NCBI RefSeq assembly: GCF_001458415.1
Contig: NZ_CYSD01000015.1
Span: forward strand, 49,341-113,340
From: Tritonibacter multivorans
GTDB taxonomy: Bacteria; Pseudomonadota; Alphaproteobacteria; Rhodobacterales; Rhodobacteraceae
DNA: 64,000 bases
Reading direction: 5' to 3'
Of the stretch, positions 8,098-17,942 are shown one piece after another. Numbering within the stretch: position 1 is the first letter of the stretch; each line of letters opens with the position of its first letter. The translations under genes were made by a program, and so were the position numbers. The notes under the pieces are model-generated. The model was not told the DNA's origin and made no database searches. It saw only the letters and a program-made list of their open reading frames with translations.

Positions 8098-9024
8098 ATG
8101 AACCACTTTCTGGACATCCACAAAACCGACGCCGCGGAACTGCGGGGCATCATTGATCAGGCCAGCGCCATGAAGCAGGCGCGGCTTGGGCGTCCCAAAG
8201 GCGCGCTGGATGATGACCAGCCGCTGGCGGGCCGTATGGTCGCGCTGATCTTTGAAAAACCCTCCACCCGGACCCGCGTTTCTTTCGATGTTGGCGTGCG
8301 GCAAATGGGCGGCCAGACCATGGTTCTGTCCGGCAATGACATGCAGCTTGGTCACGGCGAAACCATTGCCGACACCGCGCGAGTGCTCAGCCGCTACGTG
8401 GATCTGATCATGATCCGCACCTTCGACGAAAGCGTGTTGTTGGAAATGGCAGACTATGCCGATGTGCCGGTGATCAACGGCCTGACCGACCGCACCCACC
8501 CCTGCCAGATCATGGCGGATATCCTCACCTACGAGGAACACCGCGGCCCGATCAAAGGGAAGAAAGTTGTCTGGACGGGCGACGGCAACAATGTCTGTGC
8601 CTCCTTCCTGCATGCGGCTGGGCAGTTTGGCTTTGATGTGACCTTCACAGGCCCCCAGCAGCTTGATCCCGAAGAGGAATTTGTGAACCTCGCGCGCAAG
8701 GCAGGTGCAACTGTCACCATTGAACGCGATCCGGTCAAAGCGGTTGAAGGCGCGGATCTTGTGGTGGCAGACACCTGGGTGTCGATGCATGACAGCCAGT
8801 CCTCAAAGGAACGCCGCCACAATATGCTGCGCCCCTATCAGGTCAATGATGCGCTGATGGCCCATGCAAAACCGGACGCGTTGTTCATGCACTGCCTGCC
8901 CGCGCACCGCGAAGAAGAGGTGACCTCTGCCGTGATGGACGGCCCGCAATCGGTGATCTTTGATGAGGCGGAAAACCGTCTGCATGCGCAAAAGGCGGTT
9001 ATGCGCTGGTGTCTTGGCGTCTAA
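8098..9024 (+). CDS. argF: Ornithine carbamoyltransferase
   Basis: A 308-residue cytoplasmic enzyme forming citrulline from ornithine and carbamoyl phosphate. All family motifs are present: STRTR at residues 56-60 (carbamoyl phosphate), the DRTHPCQ motif, a Trp-Thr-Gly-Asp-Gly-Asn-Asn stretch, DTWVSM in the ornithine loop, and HCLPAHR near the C-terminus. The start [12 protein letters not shown] was chosen because upstream codons run through the palindrome between the genes. Together with argD it forms a two-gene arginine unit; the terminator at 9046 ends it. Confidence 0.97.
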   Translation: MNHFLDIHKTDAAELRGIIDQASAMKQARLGRPKGALDDDQPLAGRMVALIFEKPSTRTRVSFDVGVRQMGGQTMVLSGNDMQLGHGETIADTARVLSRYVDLIMIRTFDESVLLEMADYADVPVINGLTDRTHPCQIMADILTYEEHRGPIKGKKVVWTGDGNNVCASFLHAAGQFGFDVTFTGPQQLDPEEEFVNLARKAGATVTIERDPVKAVEGADLVVADTWVSMHDSQSSKERRHNMLRPYQVNDALMAHAKPDALFMHCLPAHREEEVTSAVMDGPQSVIFDEAENRLHAQKAVMRWCLGV

Positions 9025-9045
9025 GCCGCAGTGTCCTTATGACAT

Positions 9046-9084
9046 GAAAGAAGGCGCACCTGCGGGGGCGCCTTCTTCATTTTT
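9046..9084 (+). terminator. Intrinsic terminator of argF
   Basis: Stem GAAAGAAGGCGC / GCGCCTTCTTC followed by ATTTTT. It extends into the last codons of the convergent WYL regulator and may also serve that gene on the other strand. Confidence 0.85.
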
Positions 9085-9805
9085 GCGCGGCCTCCAGCAC
9101 GCTGTAGGGGCAGACGTCGTCTTCAAAGGGCACATGGCGTCGGCGAAAGCGGGTTCCTGCAAGGGCTTCGGGATCGCGGATCCGGTCCATGCGGAAATGG
9201 CGGAAATCTTCGCGGGCGGGGTCCCAGGCGACCAGATACCACAGCGGTGGCAGGATCAGCATGGCCTGCGGCTCTACCGTGCGCCGGGTCTTCCGCCCTT
9301 TGGCGTCACAGTAGTCAAACTGAATCCTCTCGCGGCCCAGAAAGGCAGCTTCAAAGGCGGGCAGCAGCGCCGGGTCCATGCGGCCCATATCCGACAGATC
9401 CTGACGCGGCGACAGCTTGCCCACATGCAGGCAGTCCAGCAGGGCGCGCAGGTCCTGAACCTTGTCGCGGGGCAGGCTCTTTTCAATGCGCGCCAGCCCC
9501 GCATCGGCCAGATCCGAAAACGGCAGATGACCCGCCGCGCGCATGGCGGCGACGCTGATCAGCAGGGCAAAAACCTCGGGCACCGACAGGCGCGCGGTGG
9601 TCTGCATGGAGTGCGGGTCCAGCCGCACCCCGCCGCCGCGCCCCACATCGGAATGGATCACAAACCCGTCGTCGCGCAGCGCGCCAATGTCGCGCAGGAT
9701 TGTGCGGCGCGACACGCCAACATGTTCGGCCAGCGCCTCAATGGTTGTGGTTCCGCTGCGGCGCAGGCTGCGCACAATAGCGTCCTGTCGTTGTCGAAGG
9801 GTCAT
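9077..9805 (-). CDS. HTH/WYL-domain transcriptional regulator
   Basis: A 242-residue regulator. Residues 1-60 form a DeoR-type winged helix-turn-helix (RQDAIVRSLRR..TIEALAEHVGVSRRTILRDIGALRD). The C-terminal half is a WYL domain, with PPLWYLVAWD as the name-giving motif, a ligand- or nucleic-acid-sensing module. ATG 9805 is chosen since translation upstream does not resemble the family. It is divergent from the RidA gene with an 88-base gap, so it plausibly controls that gene and itself; the effector is unknown. Confidence 0.85.
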   Translation of the reverse strand: MTLRQRQDAIVRSLRRSGTTTIEALAEHVGVSRRTILRDIGALRDDGFVIHSDVGRGGGVRLDPHSMQTTARLSVPEVFALLISVAAMRAAGHLPFSDLADAGLARIEKSLPRDKVQDLRALLDCLHVGKLSPRQDLSDMGRMDPALLPAFEAAFLGRERIQFDYCDAKGRKTRRTVEPQAMLILPPLWYLVAWDPAREDFRHFRMDRIRDPEALAGTRFRRRHVPFEDDVCPYSVLEAAQK

Positions 9806-9893
9806 GGGCAGAGCCTTGCTAATAATGGTGACAAAATTTGGCACTGTTAATCGGTAGACCTGATTCCAACATGCACAGACAAGGAGAAATGTG

Positions 9894-10289
9894 ATGGAAC
9901 GGACTGCCGTGAACCCCTGGGACTGGTCGATCAAGCTTGGCTATCATCAGGCTGAGGTGATTGAGGGCGCGACCCGTCAGCTCATCTGCGCGGGTCAAAC
10001 CGCTGTGGATGGCGCAGGTGCGCCGCAGCACCCGGATGACATGCGCGGGCAGATCAGCCTTGCGCTCGATAATCTGGAGGCGGTGCTGGCGGGCGCGGGG
10101 CTGGACCTGAGCCATGTGGTGAAGCTTGGGATCTATGCCACCGACGTGGACGCGGCGCTTTCGAATTTTGACCTCATGGGGAGGCGGTTTGGCCCGCATC
10201 AGGTTGCGCCGCCGATGACGCTCCTGGGGGTGACACGTCTGGCTCTGCCGGGGTTGATGTTTGAAATCGAAGCGACGGCAATGGCCTAA
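9894..10289 (+). CDS. RidA/YjgF family protein
   Basis: A 131-residue small trimer-type protein of the RidA family, which hydrolyses reactive enamine/imine intermediates from PLP enzymes. Landmarks: QLICAGQTAVDGAG, a central DDMRGQISLALDNLEAVLAGAG, VVKLGIYATDVD, and the C-terminal PPMTLLGVTRLALPGLMFEIEATA. The usual Arg in the RxxV segment is not obvious (GVTRLALP has Arg at the expected place), so strict deaminase activity is likely but not certain. AAGGAGA lies six bases before ATG 9894; the GTG at 9891 is too close. Likely controlled by the divergent WYL regulator. Confidence 0.9.
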   Translation: MERTAVNPWDWSIKLGYHQAEVIEGATRQLICAGQTAVDGAGAPQHPDDMRGQISLALDNLEAVLAGAGLDLSHVVKLGIYATDVDAALSNFDLMGRRFGPHQVAPPMTLLGVTRLALPGLMFEIEATAMA

Positions 10290-10308
10290 CTTCGCGGGCC
10301 TCACTCTG

Positions 10309-11805
10309 TTAGACAAACCACAGAAGAACGCCGCTGACCCCGGCCGCAAAGATGGCGACGGCGGGCACCGTGATCATCCAGGCGACCATGATCTTGAGAA
10401 AATGGCTGCGACGCACCAGGCGGCGGCGATGGCGGTCTTCGGGAGCCAACTGCACGCGTTTTGCGTTTTTGCGGCGCTGCTGGCGGTTTTGGAATTCACG
10501 GAAGAATCCGATGCCAAACACCGCGCCCACGGCCACATGCGTGGTCGACAGTGGCAGCCCCATCCAGCTGGCCAAGATCACGGTGAACGCCGTGCTCGCG
10601 GCCACGCAGAAGGATCGGATTGGGTTCAGTTTGGTGATCTGGTTGCCCACCATGCGGATCAGCCGGGGGCCGAACAACACCACCCCCAGCATCAGTCCAA
10701 ACGCGCCGATTGCGGCAACCCAATCCGGCACAGCAAACGCGGTTTTTATCAATCCAGCGTCGCCCTGTCCGCTTGCGATCACAATCGCGGCCAGCGGGCC
10801 GGCGGCATTGGCCACATCATTGGCGCCATGGGCAAAGCTCATCAGGACCGCGGCCGTCACAAGCGGCAGGCGGAACAGGTGGCGGACGTATTTCTCGTTC
10901 GGGGCGAGCGCCCGGACTTGCGCGCGGACAACGGGCACCAGCGCCAAATAGGCCAGCGCTGTGATCAGCACGGCCACGACAGGAATGGTGCCCGCGGGGC
11001 GGTGGCCGGGGTCCAGAAACACAGGGGCCAGCACGTGGTCGGGCAGTTTTAGCAGCAGGTAACAGGCAAACAGCCCGGCCATGCTGGCAGAGAAAACCGG
11101 CACCCATCTCTGGGCGGCCGAAATCTTATCCGCGCGCTCGGTGATGCGGTTGCGCACCAGCACCAGCAGCAGAACGGCAACCGCAGCCCCAAACAGCGGA
11201 GCGATCACCCAGGCCGAGGCAATCATGCCCAACATGGGCAGGTTGACCGCGCCCCAGCCGGAGGCGGCCACCGTGACACCCAGCACCGCGCCAACCACCG
11301 AATGTGTGGTCGACACCGGCGCGCCGACCCAGGTGGCGAAATTGACCCAGAGGGCCGCCGAGATCAGGGCGCTGACCATGGCGACAACCAGAACCCGGCC
11401 ACTGAGAAGGGCGTCTGGGTGGATCAAGCGGTTTGAAATTGTGGCCACGACCTCGTTGCCGCCGATCAACGCGCCAGCGGTTTCCGCAAGGGCTGCAAGA
11501 ATCAGCGCCGAGGTCAGCGAAATCGCTCCGGCGCCCACAGCCGGTCCCATGGTGTTCGAGACGTCGTTTGCGCCAATGTTCACCGCGAGATAGGCGGCCA
11601 GAACCGCGCCCACAGCAACCAGCATCACAGATGGGGACGAGCCAAGCGCAATGGCCGCCGTGACACCGGCCAGCACAATAAACACCAGCGCCAGACCTGC
11701 GCCCACCAGCGGCCGAACCACGTAATCCGTGGTCAGCTCCAGCTGGTTCAGCCGGTTGAGATCCTTATCCAAGGATTGCCATTCCGCCTTGGCGCGCTTG
11801 CCCAC
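10309..11805 (-). CDS. pit: PiT-family inorganic phosphate transporter
   Basis: A 498-residue membrane protein with two PiT signatures, one in each half: GANDVSNTMGPAVGAG and AHGANDVANAAGP. This inverted-repeat architecture defines low-affinity, cation-coupled phosphate carriers of the Pit/PHO4 family. Additional hallmarks are VGAPVSTTHSVVGA and MGLPLSTTHVAVGAVFGIG. A charged loop near residue 450 (RRKNAKRVQLAPEDRHRRRL) precedes the last helix. Translation starts at a GTG (11805) after AGAGGACAGG. No phoU-like partner is seen next to it, so regulation is unclear. Confidence 0.93.
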   Translation of the reverse strand: MGKRAKAEWQSLDKDLNRLNQLELTTDYVVRPLVGAGLALVFIVLAGVTAAIALGSSPSVMLVAVGAVLAAYLAVNIGANDVSNTMGPAVGAGAISLTSALILAALAETAGALIGGNEVVATISNRLIHPDALLSGRVLVVAMVSALISAALWVNFATWVGAPVSTTHSVVGAVLGVTVAASGWGAVNLPMLGMIASAWVIAPLFGAAVAVLLLVLVRNRITERADKISAAQRWVPVFSASMAGLFACYLLLKLPDHVLAPVFLDPGHRPAGTIPVVAVLITALAYLALVPVVRAQVRALAPNEKYVRHLFRLPLVTAAVLMSFAHGANDVANAAGPLAAIVIASGQGDAGLIKTAFAVPDWVAAIGAFGLMLGVVLFGPRLIRMVGNQITKLNPIRSFCVAASTAFTVILASWMGLPLSTTHVAVGAVFGIGFFREFQNRQQRRKNAKRVQLAPEDRHRRRLVRRSHFLKIMVAWMITVPAVAIFAAGVSGVLLWFV

Positions 11806-11983
11806 GTGTGCCTGTCCTCTGGGTTCTATTCAGCTGTTGCAGAGCGAAAGACGCTGTACGTCTTTTGCCTGCGAACAAAGGTGTTGCAGGCGTTTAAGCC
11901 CTGTGCGCTCAAAAAGCCAGAAAACTGTGACAGATCGTTGGGTGAACGTGGTTTTGGGGAGATTTCCTGTGCAAATGTGGCCG

Positions 11984-12442
11984 TCAAAGGGCGCGCAGGA
12001 TCTGTTTCAGCTGCGGTTCGTTGACTTTGTCAGCCGCATCTTCGGGGCTGAACCACTTTCGTTTGCGCTGGTGGCATTCGGGGTAGTCTTCGCTCAGGTC
12101 GTGGACGTCGGCCGAATAGACCAACATGTCCAAAGGTTCGACCGCGCCATTGTCCAGCCGTTTGTCGTAGCTGTAGGTGCCAATCGGATCGTCCGAGACA
12201 GTTGCCGATTTTACACCTGCTTCTTCCCAGGCTTCCTGAAGGGCGGCCTCGCCGCAGGTTTTGTCCTTCATTGGCCAGCCCTTGGGTAGGATCCAGCGCC
12301 CGGTGTCGCGGCTGGTGACCAATAGAATTTCGCGCCCCTTCTTGCCCTCACGGTGGCACAGCGCAGCCACCTGCAACCGGTTTGGCCGGGTCACAAGCGG
12401 TTGCAGGACCGAGGTCCAGATCTGGCTCAGGGCTTTGTTCAT
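11984..12442 (-). CDS. NUDIX hydrolase (DIPP-like)
   Basis: A 152-residue NUDIX protein. The Nudix helix is visible as GWPMKDKTCGEAALQEAWEEAGV at residues 55-77 in two stretches: the EEAG core is intact, while the first Glu of the consensus is Lys and the Arg is Gln, a pattern I associate with diphosphoinositol-polyphosphate-phosphatase-like alphaproteobacterial members. RWILPKG precedes it. It likely cleaves a nucleoside diphosphate-linked compound; the substrate is unknown. Stands alone between pit and hrpB; the ribosome site is weak. Confidence 0.85.
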   Translation of the reverse strand: MNKALSQIWTSVLQPLVTRPNRLQVAALCHREGKKGREILLVTSRDTGRWILPKGWPMKDKTCGEAALQEAWEEAGVKSATVSDDPIGTYSYDKRLDNGAVEPLDMLVYSADVHDLSEDYPECHQRKRKWFSPEDAADKVNEPQLKQILRAL

Positions 12443-12622
12443 CGGGGCGGTGCCTGTTTGCGGGTTATTCCGAAATCGGGTTCGGTGTTTTTACGGTTGA
12501 CCGTACCTAAGTAAACATAGCGCCAATTTCAAGGCGGATATTTCTGCTGAAAGAAAATGTGAACACGTGTGCAGGTCGCGCGTTTGCGCCTGGTAGTTGA
12601 GTGTTCGGGCGTGCGGGGCCCG

Positions 12623-15133
12623 TTATCGGCGCGGTTTTGCGCGCAGGGTCGGGTCGGCTTCGGTGGGGTCTTCGGGCCAGGGGTGTTTGGGATATTGCGC
12701 GCGCATGTCCTTGCGCACATCTGCATAAGACCCCTGCCAGAAGCCGGGCAGATCCATGGTGATCTGAATGGGGCGCTGTGCGGGCGACAGCAGCACGATT
12801 TTCAAGGGCGCACCGCCAACGGTCGGGTGGCGGGTCACGCCGAACAGCTCTTGCAGGCGGACCTGAATTTCCGGCGCGGCGCTGCTGTAGTCAATCGGGA
12901 TCTTGCGGCCAAGCGGCGTGGTGAAACTGCCCGGGGCCTCGCGGTCCAGAAGCTGGCTTTGGGTCCAGTCCAGCCGGGTTTTCAGCGCAGGCAGCAGGTC
13001 GAAGGCCTTCCAATCCTCGGCAGAGCGCACATTGGTGAGCATCGGCAGCAGCCAGTCTTCAATACTGTCGAGCAGCCCCTGATCCGAGAAATCCGGCAGA
13101 TCGATCCCCTCAGCCCGGCACAGCTCTACGCGCGCTTGCAGGCGCCGGGCCGCCGCAGAGAGGCGCAGGCCCAAATCTCGTACACCCTCCAGCATGGCTT
13201 CGGCGATCTGTTCGGCGGGGGCGCCCTTCCAGACCCGATCCTTCAGCACCACAGCGCCAAAGCGTTCTTGTCGGCGCGCCAGCACACGGCGATCGCGTTT
13301 GGACCAGTGGCAGGTTTCGACCCAGTGCACCTGATCGCCAAAGAGGTCGCGAATGTCTGAGGCTGAAATACCCGCAGCCATGCGGATCTTGGCCTCGCGC
13401 GGGTTGCCGTCGGTGTCCAGCGCCACAAGGAAAGGGCTGGCCGCAAGCGTGTCTTCATTGGCGAGAATGGCCCCCTTGCCGCCAGACAGCAGAAACCGGG
13501 GCGTGTCGCCTTTGCGCCGTTGCCCGATGCGGTCGGGATAGGCGAGGGCCGCAAGCGCGGCGGGGGCGGTTGCGGCGGGGCCACCGTCGCCCCCAGCATC
13601 GCCTTTGCCGGACCCGCCGCTATGCCGGGCGAGGCGCTTGGCCTCGCTGGTGATGCGCTGCAATGTGGGCATGTTCAGATCATGTGGGCGGCGCTGGCGG
13701 AAGGCTTTGGGATCGCGCAGGGCCTCGAGCCGCAGCATCAGGTCCGCGGGCGCGCCGCGCAAGGGATCGCGTTCTGCCAGAAGCGCGGCCAGCGTCGCGG
13801 CGGTTTTGCCCCCTTTGGTCAGCATATGGCCAAGCCGTGGATGCAGGGGCAAGGCGGACAGCGCCCGTCCGTGATCGGTGATCCGGCCTTTGCCATCCAG
13901 CCCGCCCAACAGCGTCAGCAGCGCGCGGGCCTCTGACAGGCTGCCGGTCGGGGGCTGTGTCAAAAATGGCAACTCGTCCGGTTCTGCCCCCCACAGCGCC
14001 AGTTCCAGCGCCAGATCGGTGAGGTCGGCGGCTTCGATTTCGGCCGGAGGGAAGGCCATCAGCGCGCCTTCTTCGCCTTTGGTCCACAGACGGTAGCAGG
14101 TGCCGGGCGCCACACGACCGGCGCGGCCCTGCCGCTGGGTGGCTTCGGCGCGGGTGACTTTTTCGGTGATCAGCCGCGACATGCCAGAGCCCGGGTCAAA
14201 CCGCGCCCGGCGCGCCTGTCCCATATCGACTACGACACGGATGTCCTGAATGGTCAGCGAGGTTTCCGCGATTGAAGTCGCCAGCACCACTTTGCGGCCA
14301 TGGGGTTCGGGCTGGATTGCGGCCCGTTGTTCCCCAAAGGGCAGGGCGCCAAACAGCGGCCTTATGTGGCAATCGCCGGGCAGCCGCCCCTCGAGCGCCC
14401 GGGCCGCGCGGCGGATTTCGCCTTCGCCGGGCAGAAAGGCCAGAATGCCGCCTGCCTCTGTGCCTGCTTCTTTGCGGGTTTCGCGTTCGGCTTGCAGGAT
14501 CAGGTCCACCAGCGCATCGACCCGACGCGCTTTGGGGGCGAGGGGTTTTTCCAGCCAGCGGGTTTCCACCGGGAAGCTGCGCCCTTCGGAGGTCACAATC
14601 GGGGCCTCCATCAATGCGGCAACAGGGCCTGCGTCCAAGGTGGCGGACATGGCGAGCAGGATCAGATCATCGCGCAATGCGCCCGCGACCTCGAGGCAGA
14701 GGGCAAGCCCGAGATCCGCGTTCAAAGAGCGTTCGTGGAATTCGTCAAAGATCACCGCACCGACGCCGGGCAGGTCGGGGTCCGATTGTAGCATCCGGGT
14801 CAGGATGCCTTCGGTGACAACCTCAACACGGGTGGATTTGGAGGTTTTGCTTTCTCCGCGCACCCGGTAGCCAATGGTCTGTCCGGGGATTTCGCCCAGA
14901 GTTTCGGCCATGCGTTCGGCGGCCGTGCGGGCGGCCAGACGGCGGGGCTCCAGCATCAGGATGCGCCCGTCACAGAGACCCGCCTCCAGCATGGCCAAGG
15001 GCACGCGCGTGGTTTTGCCTGCACCCGGCGGGGCCTGAAGCACGGCGCGTCCCTGATCGCGCAGGGCGCGGATCAGGTCGGGGAGGGCGTCATCAATAGG
15101 AAGCTTGGGCGAAGAAGAAAGAGGCGCTGTCAT
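12623..15133 (-). CDS. hrpB: ATP-dependent helicase HrpB
   Basis: An 836-residue DExH-box RNA helicase-family protein. Walker A is QAPPGAGKTTRVPLAML, motif II is VIFDEFHERSLNADLG, motif III LLAMSATLD, motif V TSIAETSLTI, motif VI QRQGRAGRVAPG; the C-terminal HrpB-specific domain ends with KRDRRV, DYSSAAPEIQVRLQELFG and GFWQGSYADVRKDMRAQYPKHPWPEDP, which are strongly family-specific. Substrate RNAs of bacterial HrpB are not settled. ATG 15133 is chosen because the 37 codons before it lack family similarity. The DUF3108 gene lies 64 bases upstream on the same strand, so co-transcription is possible. Confidence 0.95.
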   Translation of the reverse strand: MTAPLSSSPKLPIDDALPDLIRALRDQGRAVLQAPPGAGKTTRVPLAMLEAGLCDGRILMLEPRRLAARTAAERMAETLGEIPGQTIGYRVRGESKTSKSTRVEVVTEGILTRMLQSDPDLPGVGAVIFDEFHERSLNADLGLALCLEVAGALRDDLILLAMSATLDAGPVAALMEAPIVTSEGRSFPVETRWLEKPLAPKARRVDALVDLILQAERETRKEAGTEAGGILAFLPGEGEIRRAARALEGRLPGDCHIRPLFGALPFGEQRAAIQPEPHGRKVVLATSIAETSLTIQDIRVVVDMGQARRARFDPGSGMSRLITEKVTRAEATQRQGRAGRVAPGTCYRLWTKGEEGALMAFPPAEIEAADLTDLALELALWGAEPDELPFLTQPPTGSLSEARALLTLLGGLDGKGRITDHGRALSALPLHPRLGHMLTKGGKTAATLAALLAERDPLRGAPADLMLRLEALRDPKAFRQRRPHDLNMPTLQRITSEAKRLARHSGGSGKGDAGGDGGPAATAPAALAALAYPDRIGQRRKGDTPRFLLSGGKGAILANEDTLAASPFLVALDTDGNPREAKIRMAAGISASDIRDLFGDQVHWVETCHWSKRDRRVLARRQERFGAVVLKDRVWKGAPAEQIAEAMLEGVRDLGLRLSAAARRLQARVELCRAEGIDLPDFSDQGLLDSIEDWLLPMLTNVRSAEDWKAFDLLPALKTRLDWTQSQLLDREAPGSFTTPLGRKIPIDYSSAAPEIQVRLQELFGVTRHPTVGGAPLKIVLLSPAQRPIQITMDLPGFWQGSYADVRKDMRAQYPKHPWPEDPTEADPTLRAKPRR

Positions 15134-15197
15134 GGGCGCGGTTATGGCCTGTCCCCGACGCAAGGTCCAGATCGCGCAGACAGTGCGTTTATGGGAC

Positions 15198-16037
15198 TTA
15201 GCCGTCGGTGTCGGCGCTGTGCCATTCCAGCGTGACCGGGCCATAGATGGTTTCCACCCGCCCGCCGATCAGCACATATTGCCCATCACGGCGGCGTACA
15301 TAATTGAGCGACAGGTCAAAGCTGCCATCTTTGCGCAGATCTTTGTCGCTATAGCCTGCTTCGCGGATAAACGCGCCGCGACAGATGTATCCTGCCTCTG
15401 TCTCCAGGGGCGGGCTGAGTACCAGGCGCGTGCGGCGCGCGCCGTCAAACACGGGCAGGTCCAGATTGCACAGGCGGCTTTCCGGATGGGGACCCGCAGC
15501 CAGCAAGAGGGCGGTGGCCGGGTCAACTGTGTCGCGCTGCGTCAGCGGGTTCACGGGGGTGGGCGCGTCTTCTTCGGGCTGGCCCAATCCGCCGCTTTCC
15601 ACACGCGGGATGCCGCCAACATATGTCAGCGTCGCCGAGGACTGGCGGCGGCCGGTGTTGATCGTTTCCGTGTAAGTGCGCGGCTCTGCTGTTTGCCCAT
15701 TGCGGCGCCAGCGGCCTTCGGATTGCAGGTCAAAGCGTACCTTTGCCACCGTGCGCAACGCGCCGGTGGTGGCAAACCGGCTGATGGTGCGATAGCGGCC
15801 ATTGATACTGTGGCTGGCGATCCAAAGCTCGCCCAGTTTCAGCCCAAGGCCCCGTACCACATATTGCAGCTCTATCTGCCCCTCGCTGGTCTGCGCCTGT
15901 GCGGCCCCGGATTGGCTGTTTGTTCCGGGCAGGCCGATCAGGACAAAGCTCAGAGCCAAAATCGCGCCAAATTTCAGGCTGACTTTGAGGCCCAATTTCG
16001 GGTCACGGTTGGAGCGGGACAGAAGCGGGAGGGCCAT
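15198..16037 (-). CDS. DUF3108 domain-containing exported protein
   Basis: A 279-residue protein beginning MALPLLSRSN with a membrane or signal segment (FGAILALSFVLIGLPG) at residues 25-40 and a periplasmic remainder. ELQYVVRGLGLKLGELWIAS and the later YNYVRRRDGQYVLIG-like C-terminus (actual SLNYVRRRDGQYVLIGG) match DUF3108, a beta-rich family of unknown function thought to be periplasmic. ATG 16037 has AAAGGAG five bases upstream, better than the ATG at 16052. Divergent from meaB; hrpB follows downstream. Confidence 0.85.
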   Translation of the reverse strand: MALPLLSRSNRDPKLGLKVSLKFGAILALSFVLIGLPGTNSQSGAAQAQTSEGQIELQYVVRGLGLKLGELWIASHSINGRYRTISRFATTGALRTVAKVRFDLQSEGRWRRNGQTAEPRTYTETINTGRRQSSATLTYVGGIPRVESGGLGQPEEDAPTPVNPLTQRDTVDPATALLLAAGPHPESRLCNLDLPVFDGARRTRLVLSPPLETEAGYICRGAFIREAGYSDKDLRKDGSFDLSLNYVRRRDGQYVLIGGRVETIYGPVTLEWHSADTDG

Positions 16038-16183
16038 AAAGGCTCCTTTCACGAGGCGCGACCTGCGCGGTCATCGCGACATCTCGGCGCGGGCTGCTGC
16101 GTCAGGGTGGTTCAAAGCTGGACAAATGCCACCCCTCTACGCCATCAAGGCGGGATGGAACAAGGGGGCAGGCACGGACCACT

Positions 16184-17158
16184 ATGGATATCGCAGAGCT
16201 GAGTGACAGGATCTTAAACGGAGATCGCCGGGCCTTGGCGCGGGCCATTACGCTGGTGGAAAGCGGGCGTAAGGATCACCGGGCTCTGGCGGATGCGCTG
16301 ATGGTCAAGCTGGCCGGCGCGGGCCGTCAGGCCCTGCGGGTCGGGTTGTCGGGCACGCCGGGCGTTGGCAAATCCACCTTTATCGAATCCTTTGGGATGA
16401 TGCTGGTGGCGCAGGGGCTGAAGGTCGCGGTGCTGGCGGTGGATCCGTCCTCGGCACGGTCGGGCGGGTCGATTCTGGGGGATAAAACCCGGATGGAACG
16501 GCTGAGCCGCGAGCGATCGGCTTTTATTCGTCCAAGCCCCAGCCAAAACCACCTTGGTGGTGTGGCGCGGCGCAGTCGCGAAGCCGTGGCCCTGTGCGAA
16601 GCGGCGGGGTTTGATGTTGTCCTGATTGAGACCGTGGGGGTCGGCCAGTCAGAGACCATGGTGGCTGAAATGGCGGATCTGTTCCTGCTGCTGCTGGCGC
16701 CTGCGGGCGGGGATGAGCTGCAGGGCGTCAAACGCGGCATTATGGAAATCGCCGATATGATCCTTGTGAACAAGGCGGATGGCGACCTGAAGGCGACTGC
16801 CACACGGACCTGTGCGGATTATTCGGGTGCCCTGCGCCTTTTGCGCAAACGTCCGCAGGATCCCGATGACTTTCCCAAGGCGCTGACAGTGTCCGCGCTT
16901 GAAGAGGCGGGGCTCGAGGCCGCATGGGGCGAAATGCAGAGCCTTGCAGGCTGGCGCCGCGAACAGGGGCATTTTGAGGCCAACCGGGCCCGTCAGGCCC
17001 GTCATTGGTTTGCCGAGGAAATTCGCCACAGCCTGCTGGCGCGGCTGGAAACCCCCTGGGCCCGGGATCGCATGGCGGTGCTTGCTGATGAGGTGGCCGA
17101 AGGCCGTCGCGGCATTGGCGAGGCCGCGCAGGATTTCCTGACCGGACTTGGCAGCTAG
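16184..17158 (+). CDS. meaB: Methylmalonyl-CoA mutase-associated GTPase MeaB
   Basis: A 324-residue G3E GTPase. Walker A GTPGVGKST is at residues 57-65; DPSSARSGGSILGDKTRM, IRPSPSQNHLGGVARR, VLIETVGVGQSE (G3 region) and ILVNKADGD (G4 NKxD) follow. MeaB protects and reloads adenosylcobalamin on methylmalonyl-CoA or ethylmalonyl-CoA mutase, enzymes of propionate and C2 assimilation in this group. The mutase is not in the window, though cobQ (38.8-40.3 kb) makes the cofactor precursor. Ribosome site weak. Confidence 0.95.
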   Translation: MDIAELSDRILNGDRRALARAITLVESGRKDHRALADALMVKLAGAGRQALRVGLSGTPGVGKSTFIESFGMMLVAQGLKVAVLAVDPSSARSGGSILGDKTRMERLSRERSAFIRPSPSQNHLGGVARRSREAVALCEAAGFDVVLIETVGVGQSETMVAEMADLFLLLLAPAGGDELQGVKRGIMEIADMILVNKADGDLKATATRTCADYSGALRLLRKRPQDPDDFPKALTVSALEEAGLEAAWGEMQSLAGWRREQGHFEANRARQARHWFAEEIRHSLLARLETPWARDRMAVLADEVAEGRRGIGEAAQDFLTGLGS

Positions 17159-17300
17159 GAGCGGGCTGACGGGGCGTTAAAGTCTGGGCTTCAACGCCGT
17201 TCTGGCCCTTGTCCACAGGTGAAAACACGTGTACACGAGCGCCAGCGCGTTTGGGGGCGGAAATAATCGCCGGGGCTGCCATAAAACCGTCGTATACGGC

Positions 17301-17329
17301 TTGACCATCCCCGAGATTCCTCCTAAACG
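17301..17329 (+). promoter_or_regulatory. Candidate sigma-70 promoter of rpmB
   Basis: TTGACC (17301-17306), a 17-bp spacer and TAAACG (17324-17329) upstream of rpmB. The -35 is good, the -10 only moderate. Confidence 0.4.
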
Positions 17330-17446
17330 CATCCAACCAGTTTTCGGGCGCAGCCAATGGCCGCGCCCTTGTGATTTGGCGCCTGATTCGAGCTACGCGA
17401 GTGGATCGCGTTCGTATGATGCGCCGCAGATACGAAGGAAGATACC

Positions 17447-17737
17447 ATGTCGCGCCGTTGCGAACTGACCGGAAAAGGCCCGATGACTGGCAACAATGTC
17501 AGCCACGCCAACAACAAAACCAAACGTCGTTTCCTGCCGAACCTGAACGACGTCACCCTGCAGTCCGAGACCCTGGGCCGCGGTGTGAAGCTGCGCATCT
17601 CCGCAGCTGCTCTGCGTTCCGTTGACCACCGCGGTGGTCTGGACGCGTTCCTGGCAAAAGCGAAGGACGTTGAACTGTCCGACGCAGCTCTGAAAATCAA
17701 AAAAGAGATCGCAAAAGCACAAGCCGCTCAGGCCTAA
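17447..17737 (+). CDS. rpmB: 50S ribosomal protein L28
   Basis: A 96-residue basic protein starting [32 protein letters not shown] (given here in pieces: [12 protein letters not shown], then [18 protein letters not shown]), the unmistakable L28 N-terminus, followed by [24 protein letters not shown]28 sits on the large subunit near the E site. AAGGAA lies before the ATG. It is monocistronic, with a promoter candidate 120 bases upstream and a hairpin terminator 70 bases downstream; rpmG is not adjacent. Confidence 0.98.
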   Translation: MSRRCELTGKGPMTGNNVSHANNKTKRRFLPNLNDVTLQSETLGRGVKLRISAAALRSVDHRGGLDAFLAKAKDVELSDAALKIKKEIAKAQAAQA

Positions 17738-17804
17738 GCTTTTCTGGCGGGCTAAGCTCCAGTCTTCGGAGGCGGCCCCCGATCTTTTGAGACAGCAATG
17801 TCTG

Positions 17805-17838
17805 AACCGCCGTGCGAGCCCATCGCGCGGCGGTTTTC
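17805..17838 (+). terminator. Intrinsic terminator after rpmB
   Basis: Stem ACCGCCG.GCG / CGC.GCGGCGGT around AGCCCAT, followed by TTTTCC. Confidence 0.75.
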
Positions 17839-17942
17839 CGTTGTGTCGAAATGTGTTGGGATGTGTGGGGCTGGGATGGGCTGGCCCTGCGGCGGAATTG
17901 CACCTTGTCGCCGCCTGGCAGCGCTGGCATATCTTGGCGCAA

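Noticed and set aside
12492..12505. Small palindrome TACGG-TTGA-CCGTA upstream of the NUDIX gene
   Set aside because: Five-base arms are too short to separate from chance in a region without further signals.
12569..13360. Long + strand frame opposite the 3' part of hrpB
   Set aside because: Shadow of hrpB; the hrpB reading has unmistakable family motifs.
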